Assembly: GCA_949432885.1 (NCBI GenBank)
Contig: CASQXY010000011.1
Span: 1-44,962, forward strand
DNA: 44,962 bases
Direction: 5' to 3'
Source of the DNA: an uncultured bacterium
GTDB taxonomy: Bacteria > Bacillota > Clostridia > Christensenellales > CAG-917
The translations under genes and the position numbers were made by a program. Below the pieces are notes generated by a model that had not been told where the DNA came from, made no database searches, and worked only from the letters and a program-made list of their open reading frames with translations. Below are positions 15,204-22,539 of this stretch, piece after piece. How positions within the stretch are numbered: position 1 is the first letter of the stretch; each line of letters starts with the position of its first letter.

Positions 15204-17807
15204 TTATTTGCCGTAATAGGCGTTGAGGTACATTTGTTTGATTTCGCTCATCAGCGGGTATCTCGGATTGGCTCCCGTGCACTGGTCGTCGAACGCCTGC
15301 TCCACCATCTCGTCGAGCGTAGAGAGGAAGGTCTCCTCTTCTATGCCGTAATCCTTAATTGTGGGCTTGATGCCGACTTTCGCTTTCAGCTTATCCAGCT
15401 CCTTGATGAGGTTTTCCAGTTTCTCCGCGTCGTTCTTGCCCTTTATGCCAAGATAATCCGCGACTTCGGCGTATCTCGCAAGCGTGTGCGGGTGGTCGTA
15501 CTGCGGGAACGTGCCCATCTTTGTCGGAACTTCCGCGGCGTTGAATTTCAGCACCTCGTCAATCATAAGCGCGTTCGCTACGCCGTGAGGCAGATGATGG
15601 AATGCGCCAAGCTTATGCGCCATCGAGTGGCATACACCAAGGAACGCGTTTGCAAACGCCATACCTGCCATTGTCGCTGCATTGCCCATTTTTTCTCTTG
15701 CAATCGGGTCGTTGGGACCATTGTCGTATGCCGCGGGCAAATACTCGAATATCATTTTGAGAGCGCGCAGCGCTATGCCGTCCGTATAATCCGTCGCAAG
15801 CATAGATGCGTATGCTTCAAGCGCGTGGGTAACCGCGTCAATACCCGAAGCAGCCGTAAGTCCCTTGGGTGCGTTCATCATCATGTCCGCGTCGACTATT
15901 GCCATCGTAGGCATAAGTTCATAGTCCGCAAGAGGATACTTGACGCCCGTCTTCTCGTCGGTTATGACTGCGAACGGAGTCACTTCGCTTCCCGTACCCG
16001 CCGAGGTAGGCACTGCGATGAACATCGCCTTGTCGCCCATGTGGGGGAAGGTATAAACTCTCTTTCTTATATCCATAAAGCGCATGGCAAGGTCAAGGAA
16101 GTCAACTTCGGGATGCTCGTACATAACCCACATAATCTTGCCTGCGTCCATTGCCGAGCCGCCGCCGATTGCGATGATTACGTCGGGCTTAAAGGCGCGC
16201 ATTGCCTCCGCGCCCTCTTTCGCGCAAGCGAGAGACGGGTCGGGAGCTACGTCGAAGAACGTCGTATGCGTGATTCCGAGTGCGTCGAGCTTGTCGGTGA
16301 CGGGCTTTGTATAGCCGTTGTTGTAAAGGAAGCTGTCCGTAACGACAAACGCTTTCTTCTTTCCATATACGTTGCCCAGCTCGCTGAGCGCGACAGGCAG
16401 ACATCCTTTCTTGAAATACACCTTCTGAGGTGCTCTGAACCACAGCATATTTTCTCTCCTCTCCGCAACGGTCTTAATATTCAACAAATGCTTTACGCCG
16501 ACGTTTTCGCTGACGCTGTTGCCGCCCCAGCTTCCGCAGCCGAGCGTAAGAGAGGGGGCAAGATTGAAATTGTAAAGGTCGCCGATACCGCCCTGAGACG
16601 ACGGCGTATTGATGAGCAGACGGCAAGTCTTCATTGCCTCCTGCCACTTGTTCACCTTTTCCGTTTGGGTGAGTTGATCGATATACAAGCTGGACGTATG
16701 ACCGTAGCCGCCGTCCGCGATTAATTTCTCCGCCTTTGCGACAGCTTCGTCGAAATCGGCAGCTCTGTACATAGCAAGTACGGGAGAGAGCTTCTCGTGC
16801 GCAAATTCCTCTTCGAGTTCAACACTCTCGACCTCGCCGATAAGCACCTTCGTGCCCTCGGGAGCCTTTACGCCTGCCATCTCCGCTATCGTGCAAGCCT
16901 TTTGTCCGACTATCTTCGCGTTGAGAGCGCCGTTGATGAGTATGGTTTTGCGGACCTTGTTCGTTTCTTCGGCATTAAGGATATACGCTCCTCTCGCCTG
17001 AATTTCCTTCTTAAACTTGTCATACACTTTATCCAAAACGATAACGGACTGCTCGCTTGCGCAAATCATACCGTTGTCGAACGTCTTGGAGTGAAGTATC
17101 GATGACGCGGCAAGCACGATGTTCGCCGTGTCGTCTATGATTGCCGGAGTATTGCCAGCGCCGACGCCCAAAGCGGGCTTTCCGCTGGAATACGCCGACT
17201 TGACCATGCCGGGACCGCCCGTTGCCAAAATCAAATCCGCCTCTCTCATCAGCTGCGCGGAAAGAGGAACGGTGGGCTCGTCCACCCAACCGACGATATT
17301 TTCGGGAGCGCCTGCTTTTACTGCCGCTTCATAAACGATTCTCGCCGCTTCGATAGTGCACTTTTTCGCGCGGGGATGGGGGGAGAAGATGATGCCGTTG
17401 CGCGTTTTCAACGCAATCAAGGCTTTGAATATCGCAGTCGAAGTCGGGTTCGTCGTAGGAACGACAGCCGCTATAATGCCTACGGGCTCCGCAATTCTCT
17501 TGGTACCGAAAGCTTTATCCTCTTCGATGACTCCGCAGGTTTTGACGTTGCGGAACGCGTTGTATATGTACTCCGCCGCATAGTGGTTTTTGATGACCTT
17601 GTCCTCTACGATACCCATGCCAGTTTCTTCAACGGCGAGTCTTGCGAGAGGTATTCTCGCCTTGTTTGCCGCCATAGACGCTTCAAAGAAAATCCTGTCA
17701 ACCTGCTCCTGAGAAAAGGCGGCGAATTGACGTTGCGCTTCTCTGACCTTGTTCAGCAACTCGTGCAAACTTTCTTCGCTGTTTACCAATGTTGTTTTGT
17801 TTTCCAT
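15204..17807 (-). CDS. adhE: Bifunctional acetaldehyde/alcohol dehydrogenase
   Basis: At 867 residues it has the normal AdhE length and both halves. The N-terminal aldehyde dehydrogenase domain carries the catalytic C249 in FDNGMICASEQ. The C-terminal iron-dependent alcohol dehydrogenase domain carries GGGSAMDAGK for NAD and metal ligands in GIDAVTHALEAY and CHSMAHKLGAFHHLPHG. It converts acetyl-CoA through acetaldehyde to ethanol, oxidising two NADH. A strong promoter (17869-17897) and palindromic operator-like sites (17833-17867) lie in front, and the redox-sensing hydrogenase genes follow after a terminator. Confidence 0.97.
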   Translation of the reverse strand: MENKTTLVNSEESLHELLNKVREAQRQFAAFSQEQVDRIFFEASMAANKARIPLARLAVEETGMGIVEDKVIKNHYAAEYIYNAFRNVKTCGVIEEDKAFGTKRIAEPVGIIAAVVPTTNPTSTAIFKALIALKTRNGIIFSPHPRAKKCTIEAARIVYEAAVKAGAPENIVGWVDEPTVPLSAQLMREADLILATGGPGMVKSAYSSGKPALGVGAGNTPAIIDDTANIVLAASSILHSKTFDNGMICASEQSVIVLDKVYDKFKKEIQARGAYILNAEETNKVRKTILINGALNAKIVGQKACTIAEMAGVKAPEGTKVLIGEVESVELEEEFAHEKLSPVLAMYRAADFDEAVAKAEKLIADGGYGHTSSLYIDQLTQTEKVNKWQEAMKTCRLLINTPSSQGGIGDLYNFNLAPSLTLGCGSWGGNSVSENVGVKHLLNIKTVAERRENMLWFRAPQKVYFKKGCLPVALSELGNVYGKKKAFVVTDSFLYNNGYTKPVTDKLDALGITHTTFFDVAPDPSLACAKEGAEAMRAFKPDVIIAIGGGSAMDAGKIMWVMYEHPEVDFLDLAMRFMDIRKRVYTFPHMGDKAMFIAVPTSAGTGSEVTPFAVITDEKTGVKYPLADYELMPTMAIVDADMMMNAPKGLTAASGIDAVTHALEAYASMLATDYTDGIALRALKMIFEYLPAAYDNGPNDPIAREKMGNAATMAGMAFANAFLGVCHSMAHKLGAFHHLPHGVANALMIDEVLKFNAAEVPTKMGTFPQYDHPHTLARYAEVADYLGIKGKNDAEKLENLIKELDKLKAKVGIKPTIKDYGIEEETFLSTLDEMVEQAFDDQCTGANPRYPLMSEIKQMYLNAYYGK

Positions 17808-17832
17808 AGCCCTTATATCCTTTAATTTTTTC

Positions 17833-17867
17833 TATCGAATTTTATTTCGATAATTTTATATCGATAT
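17833..17867 (-). promoter_or_regulatory. Two palindromic operator-like sites in front of adhE
   Basis: ATATCGATAT (17858-17867) is a perfect palindrome at the expected transcription start. TATCGAA-N6-TTCGATA (17833-17852) is a perfect inverted repeat just downstream. Both share the core TATCGA. The sequence does not match the Rex consensus TTGTTAAnnnnTTAACAA expected for redox control of adhE. Repression by binding over the start site is the simplest reading. Confidence 0.6.
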
Positions 17868-17868
17868 C

Positions 17869-17897
17869 ATTTTACTTTTTAAAAGTCCGTTTGTCAA
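17869..17897 (-). promoter_or_regulatory. Sigma-A promoter of adhE
   Basis: On the minus strand a perfect TTGACA (17897-17892) and TAAAAT (17874-17869) are spaced by 17 bp. Confidence 0.75.
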
Positions 17898-17944
17898 CTG
17901 TATTTAAAAAAAATTTCTCTTTTTGACATATTATCGTCCATCAA

Positions 17945-17973
17945 TAAAATACGCGCGCAACGCGTGCGCGCAT
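17945..17973 (-). terminator. Intrinsic terminator after the M28-like gene
   Basis: GCGCGC arms (17953-17958 and 17966-17971) around a 7-nt loop are followed on the minus strand by a short T-rich tail (GTATTTTATT). Confidence 0.65.
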
Positions 17974-17996
17974 ATTTCCTACGACTAAGTTCGGGT

Positions 17997-19304
17997 TTAT
18001 TCCTCGGAGCCGTCTGCCGCCGCGCTGTCGGGAGCCTCGGCTGCTGCCGATTGTTCCTCGCCCGCCGACGCGGCTTCTTCCTTTGTCGGGGCAATGTGCA
18101 ACGACGGTTCGTCCGCATACAGCTCGGTTATTTTCAATACGAGCTCGAAGCATTTGGCTATACATTCCTCGCTCATGTTGTCATAGGAATCGTATCTTGT
18201 CTGATAATAGTCGGGCAGTTTTCTGTCTATCGCAACAATTCCCGCGCTCTTAAATCCGCTCTGCGAAAACGCCGCGCTATCCGTCGCGCCGAAGGGTATT
18301 GACCTGTTTGAGCATTTAAGTTCCAAAGCCTCCGCCGCTTTGAGCGCAAGTCCGGCAACGTCCTTATCGTTTTTAACAAAGCCGTTCATCTCCACGCTGT
18401 TTACGTTGAGGTTTGACAGCTCACGCAAATTATTCAAGACGATGAACGCCGTATTCTCCTTATCGATTTTTTCCGCATTCGTTTCGCACCAAACCTTAGC
18501 TCCGCGAAGACCGACCGCTCCGCCGCCCGTGAGAATAACGCCAATCTCAGTATGTTCTGTCTCTATATCCTTTAACGTCTCCAAGAGTTTTGTCGCCACA
18601 AAACAGCCGCTGAGATTTCCGTTGGCGCCGTCCACGACTTTTTTCGTACTCTTCAAAAAATAGCTGATGAAAAGAGGAATCGCAAATATCAACCCCGCCG
18701 CGCCCGCGTAAAGAGTTGCGCCTTGCGCTATACCTGCGCCGATACCGCCTATAATCGCCCATCTTGCGATAGAAAGCGCGCTAAAATATGCGACACCCAA
18801 AAAACCTGCGGCGATTATGACGAATTGCATCACGCCGCCCAATCTGTATTTTACGCTGTTCTCGAAGCACGCGTCCACGTTGGCTACAAAATACAGTCTT
18901 CGTTTGGGCTCCTGCGAGCAGGATTTAACCGCGGTGACGTTCGAGGAGATTTCCTGCTTATACAGCGGGTCAAGCATACGCTTATACAAGATGTATTCAA
19001 ACAGCACGGGAATCATTCCGACTGCAAACAGCAAAAGCGCAACCAGAGCGGAAAAGAAATACGCTGCTATCCCGAGGAGAATGCAGGTTACGCTCGCGGC
19101 TATCCAACCCATAAATGCGTTCGGATACAGCTTAAACTGTTCCGTCTTCACTTCGCTGGCGCAAGCGGAAAGCCTTTGAGCGAAATATTCTGCCGCCGCC
19201 CTTTCGCCTTCGCCGCCTGCGTTTCGATTGCCGAACGTCTTACATACGTACTTTACGTCCGCGCAAATTTCGCTTGCCACTTTGGAATTATCTGCCGTCG
19301 TCAT
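17997..19304 (-). CDS. Membrane M28-fold protein lacking metal ligands (pseudo-peptidase)
   Basis: A 435-residue protein (ATG at 19304; TTG at 19307 possible). It follows the M28 aminopeptidase layout: GGEGERAAAEYFAQRL, an ANVDA strand, GANGNLSG, LTGGGAVGLRG, FGATDSAAFSQSGFKSAGI and YYQTRYDSYDN. Compared with the family pattern, the first His is Asn, the GADDNASG aspartates are Asn and Gly, the catalytic EE pair is Gly-Ala, and the last His is Gln; only two Asp remain. About four membrane helices interrupt the fold (near 70-115 and 155-210). The C-terminal 30 residues are acidic and Ala/Glu-rich. It is probably catalytically dead. The start overlaps marR by 17 bp. Confidence 0.75.
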   Translation of the reverse strand: MTTADNSKVASEICADVKYVCKTFGNRNAGGEGERAAAEYFAQRLSACASEVKTEQFKLYPNAFMGWIAASVTCILLGIAAYFFSALVALLLFAVGMIPVLFEYILYKRMLDPLYKQEISSNVTAVKSCSQEPKRRLYFVANVDACFENSVKYRLGGVMQFVIIAAGFLGVAYFSALSIARWAIIGGIGAGIAQGATLYAGAAGLIFAIPLFISYFLKSTKKVVDGANGNLSGCFVATKLLETLKDIETEHTEIGVILTGGGAVGLRGAKVWCETNAEKIDKENTAFIVLNNLRELSNLNVNSVEMNGFVKNDKDVAGLALKAAEALELKCSNRSIPFGATDSAAFSQSGFKSAGIVAIDRKLPDYYQTRYDSYDNMSEECIAKCFELVLKITELYADEPSLHIAPTKEEAASAGEEQSAAAEAPDSAAADGSEE

Positions 19305-19755
19305 CAATATTCTTTAAATCCTCCACTCCAAGATTTCTCAGAACGAGCCTTAGCAATAGCTTCATCATTTCGACAGCCTCGAAGTCCACATTGTGGAGAG
19401 CTTCTTCGCAGAACGCCCTATTCGCCGCGGCTATCCTCTCGGCAACCCTTGCGCCCTCTTCGGTCAGGCGCAAATCCTGCTCTCTTTTATCGACCGCCGA
19501 TATAGTCACCTCTATCAGTTTTTTCCCCTTCAACAGCTTTACACTGCGCGACACCAGCGCCTTGGAAACGTCCGATTCCTTTGCAATCTGACCCGCAGCG
19601 GACACGTTTTGCAGGCTCGACAGCACGACTATCTCGTTCGGAGACAGCTTGTAATCGCTCATCGCATTCGTCAAAAACGCGTTATACTCGCGCAATATCG
19701 CCCTAAATGACGAAAACATTGCGGCGCACTGCTTATCGTTGTCGTTTGTGCTCAT
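19288..19755 (-). CDS. MarR-family transcriptional regulator
   Basis: A 155-residue protein with the MarR winged-helix pattern: LSPNEIVVLSSL, GQIAKESDVSKALVSRSVKLL as the recognition helix region, and the wing DKREQDLRLTEEG. It should bind DNA as a dimer and respond to a small molecule or oxidant. Coupled by overlap to the M28-like membrane gene, which it may control. No clear ribosome site precedes the ATG. Confidence 0.88.
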   Translation of the reverse strand: MSTNDNDKQCAAMFSSFRAILREYNAFLTNAMSDYKLSPNEIVVLSSLQNVSAAGQIAKESDVSKALVSRSVKLLKGKKLIEVTISAVDKREQDLRLTEEGARVAERIAAANRAFCEEALHNVDFEAVEMMKLLLRLVLRNLGVEDLKNIDDDGR

Positions 19756-19776
19756 AGGTTTCTTATATTCTTATAT

Positions 19777-19810
19777 TCTCTCCGACTTCGCCTGCGTTCA
19801 GTCGGAGAGA
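19777..19810 (-). other. 11-bp hairpin between transporter and marR genes
   Basis: TCTCTCCGACT and its exact complement flank a 12-nt loop. The minus strand has no T-run after it, but the plus strand runs into GGGTTTTATT. It may partly insulate marR from the transporter or stabilise the transporter mRNA. Confidence 0.5.
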
Positions 19811-19938
19811 GGGTTTTATTCCTCGGTAGTTTCTTTCTCTTCCGGATTTTCGGTTTCGGCGGTGTTTTGAGCGTAAGTCTCCGCTTCCTCCTGCACCGCT
19901 TCTTCTGAAACAGCGTCGTCCGCGTCCGTGTTTGCGGC

Positions 19939-21870
19939 TTACGGCTCGGTATCCGTATCACGCGATTCCGCGCCGTCCTCGGGAACCGCCGCGCTGCTTT
20001 CGTTGGGGAACAGCTCCATAGGAGCAAATCCGTACGCCGCGGTATCCCATACGTCCACGCCTTCGACATCGAGCGCAAGTCCGTCCGCGCCTGCGAGCGC
20101 TTCCTTTCTCCTCTTGATTTCGGCAACGGCTTCCTGCTGCTGTTTTTCGTTGAACTTGTAGAAGAAGAGCGGAATGACCGTAAGGAAGAATGATATAGCC
20201 GCTATCAAAACCAGCATTATCCACATCGTATCCTTGCTCGCGGGAGCGACCGAGTTCGCGTTGCCCGCCTCCACGCCCGCCATATAGTAAGCGAGTACGC
20301 CTACGAACGCGCCTACCGCCATACCGATTTTGTTGATAAGCGTCTGCATAGCAAAGCAGATACCCTCTGCACGCTCGCCCGTTTTAAGCTCGAGATACTC
20401 GACGGTGTCGCCTATCATCGCGTAAGTCAGAATATTTCCGAAGCCCTGCGGAATGCCGGATATCACCAGGGCTATAATCAATACAACCGTGGTGACTATG
20501 CCCGAATAATTGCCGTGGTCGCAGGCGATACCCACAACGAAAGCTATCAGCATCGCCACGCCGCCTATAATATGCGAAACTATGTACGTATTGCGCTTGC
20601 CGAACTTCTTCGTGAAATACGGCACGAGCACGGACGCGATAAGTCCGCCGGGGACTATCGCCATTGTGAAGAGCGAATACATCGACTCCCTGTTCATAAT
20701 ATATTTTGCGAAATACAGACCGCCTGTATACGTAAACAGCATTCTCGCCGCACCGCCGATACCCGAAAGCACTATGAGCATAAGAGGCTTGTTTTTGAAC
20801 AGAAGTTTGAGGTTGTGTCTAAGGGAAGGCGGATTTTCAATGGACTGGTTTCTTTCCGTCGTGTTTCTGTATCCGAGGAAGAACAGCGGAAGAGCCACCG
20901 CGCAGCATACGATTGCAATGATGAAGTACGTCCATTTCAGGCTGTTTGCCATATTCGCGCTTGCGGCGTCCTTGATTGCAAGCAACGCGGCGCCGCTCTG
21001 GTTCAAATCTATTCCTAGGTTCGCAAAAGTTTCGCTCAAAGAACCAATCACTTCGGACGATAATGCTCCGCTCTGCATATACTGAGCTATCGCCTGCGCA
21101 ACGTTTTCAAAATTGCCGAATTTATCGTAGAATGGCGAACCCGCTACAACCGTTGTGCCGCCGTTTAACGTATTCATCAGCGACTGAATAGCTCCTACAA
21201 TCGCATTATTATCGGCAGTCACGGCCTGCGTAATGATAGGCGTAAAAACAGTCACTATTCCCGCGCCCGCCGTACAGAACAGACGCGCAATCGTAAGCAG
21301 ATTTCCTCTCCTGTACGTATCGTTGGACATCGCGGTCGAAAGTCCCCAGTACGGCACGTCGGCGACGGTGTAAATCACTCCCCACACTATGTACAGTATC
21401 GACAAAGCCGCAAAACCGCCGTTGCTGTTCGGGAACACGGGCAGGAAGCATATCGCCGTCATCGCAGCAATCGGGAATGCCATCCATTTCATATAGGGGC
21501 GGCATTTACCCCATTTTGTACGCGTGCGGTCGACGATGGAACCCATAATCGGGTCGTTGAGCGCGTCGAATATTCTCGCTCCCAGCATCAGCAGTGCGAC
21601 GGCCAGCGCAGAAAATCCGATTGCGTCGGTCATAAATACCGTAAGATAGGAGCCTATAACCGTGCAGATAAGATTCTGACCGAATCCGCACAGCGAATAG
21701 CTTATGCCCTCTTTTGGTTGCATTTCCCCGTCGCCCGGCGTAGAGCCGAACAGCTTGTGCAAAAGAGGCTTCTTTTGCGCGCCGCAGGAAGCGGCAGCTT
21801 CGTTTGCAGCTACGACAGGCTGTCCGTCAAGACCCTCGAATGCAAACTCTTCAGTGTTTTTTTCGCTCAT
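19939..21870 (-). CDS. GPH-family sugar:cation symporter (MFS)
   Basis: A 643-residue, roughly 12-helix transporter of the glycoside-pentoside-hexuronide family (MelB/XynP-like), shown by ARIFDALNDPIMGSIVDRTR and TKWGKCRPYMKW near the N-terminal half. It should import a sugar or glycoside with H+ or Na+. Unusual are an N-terminal tail of about 55 residues and an acidic C-terminal tail of about 60. The coding frame does not end naturally at the TAA (19939-19941): it stays open for 40 more codons of the same acidic Ala/Glu/Thr composition to another TAA at 19816-19818. AAGGGTG precedes the start, and a promoter lies at 21934-21962. Confidence 0.9.
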   Translation of the reverse strand: MSEKNTEEFAFEGLDGQPVVAANEAAASCGAQKKPLLHKLFGSTPGDGEMQPKEGISYSLCGFGQNLICTVIGSYLTVFMTDAIGFSALAVALLMLGARIFDALNDPIMGSIVDRTRTKWGKCRPYMKWMAFPIAAMTAICFLPVFPNSNGGFAALSILYIVWGVIYTVADVPYWGLSTAMSNDTYRRGNLLTIARLFCTAGAGIVTVFTPIITQAVTADNNAIVGAIQSLMNTLNGGTTVVAGSPFYDKFGNFENVAQAIAQYMQSGALSSEVIGSLSETFANLGIDLNQSGAALLAIKDAASANMANSLKWTYFIIAIVCCAVALPLFFLGYRNTTERNQSIENPPSLRHNLKLLFKNKPLMLIVLSGIGGAARMLFTYTGGLYFAKYIMNRESMYSLFTMAIVPGGLIASVLVPYFTKKFGKRNTYIVSHIIGGVAMLIAFVVGIACDHGNYSGIVTTVVLIIALVISGIPQGFGNILTYAMIGDTVEYLELKTGERAEGICFAMQTLINKIGMAVGAFVGVLAYYMAGVEAGNANSVAPASKDTMWIMLVLIAAISFFLTVIPLFFYKFNEKQQQEAVAEIKRRKEALAGADGLALDVEGVDVWDTAAYGFAPMELFPNESSAAVPEDGAESRDTDTEP

Positions 21871-21933
21871 AATTCACCCTTGAAACGCATACAAAACCCC
21901 ATTATCGTTTTATATGCACTATTAAATAATTCT

Positions 21934-21962
21934 ATTTTAACAACAATTATACGGATTATCAA
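21934..21962 (-). promoter_or_regulatory. Promoter of the GPH transporter gene
   Basis: Minus strand TTGATA (21962-21957) and TAAAAT (21939-21934) at 17 bp spacing. Confidence 0.5.
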
Positions 21963-22001
21963 CCCCAAATACGAAAAATAAATAATAATTATATATAGTA
22001 A

Positions 22002-22535
22002 CTATAAATTTCTAAATCTGTACACTTCCCTGTACAGCGTATCTCGAATGCCCTCGAATTCGTCCTTCCCGACCGCGCCGCCCGTCGTCATAATGAAAAG
22101 CGGCACTTCCTTGCGTCCCTCCGCCATAGGCGGCTGAACGTAGTCGTACGAATTCAGATAAAAACCGTTGCGTTTGTAAAAGCCTATCCGTCTCTGAGCG
22201 ATATACGTTTCGGGGCGCTCTACTTCGAGACATATTCTGCGTTCGTACAATTTTTTTAGCTCCGTCAACACCGCCGCTCCAATTCCGAGATTCCTGTAAC
22301 GGACGTCGGTGCCGAGATGCTCGATAAACAAGAAATCCTCAAAAACATAAACCGCGGCAAACGCTTTAACCTCTATGCCGCGCACATCCGACATAACCCA
22401 AATTCCGTATGCGGGATCGGACAGCAAAGCCTTCTGTTTTTCGTACGGGCGATACTCGTCAATAGGAAAAGCCTCTTCCATTATGGAAAAGACTTTATCA
22501 AATTCTTCAAGCTCTATCTCCCGCAATTCATTCAT
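22002..22535 (-). CDS. GNAT family N-acetyltransferase
   Basis: A 177-residue protein with the GNAT acetyl-CoA motif A: the strand LFIEHLGTDVRYRNLGIGAAVL contains the R-x-x-G-x-G/A-like loop RNLGIGA. A later GFYKRNGFYLNSYDY matches motif B. Acceptor unknown. The ATG at 22535 lies 4 bp after the stop of the polymerase gene and likely depends on translational coupling, since no ribosome site is evident. An earlier in-frame start (22631) would overlap that gene's end by 92 bp. Confidence 0.82.
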   Translation of the reverse strand: MNELREIELEEFDKVFSIMEEAFPIDEYRPYEKQKALLSDPAYGIWVMSDVRGIEVKAFAAVYVFEDFLFIEHLGTDVRYRNLGIGAAVLTELKKLYERRICLEVERPETYIAQRRIGFYKRNGFYLNSYDYVQPPMAEGRKEVPLFIMTTGGAVGKDEFEGIRDTLYREVYRFRNL

Positions 22536-22539
22536 AAAG

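Noticed and set aside
17833..17867. Rex operator at adhE
   Set aside because: The palindromes contain TATCGA and do not match TTGTTAAnnnnTTAACAA or TTGTGAA-type Rex sites.
17997..19304. Active M28 aminopeptidase
   Set aside because: Most metal ligands and the catalytic glutamates are replaced.
19752..20126. 124-codon Arg-rich frame on the minus strand
   Set aside because: It is an off-frame reading of the acidic transporter tail and the region after it; composition is typical of a shadow of Glu/Ala codons.
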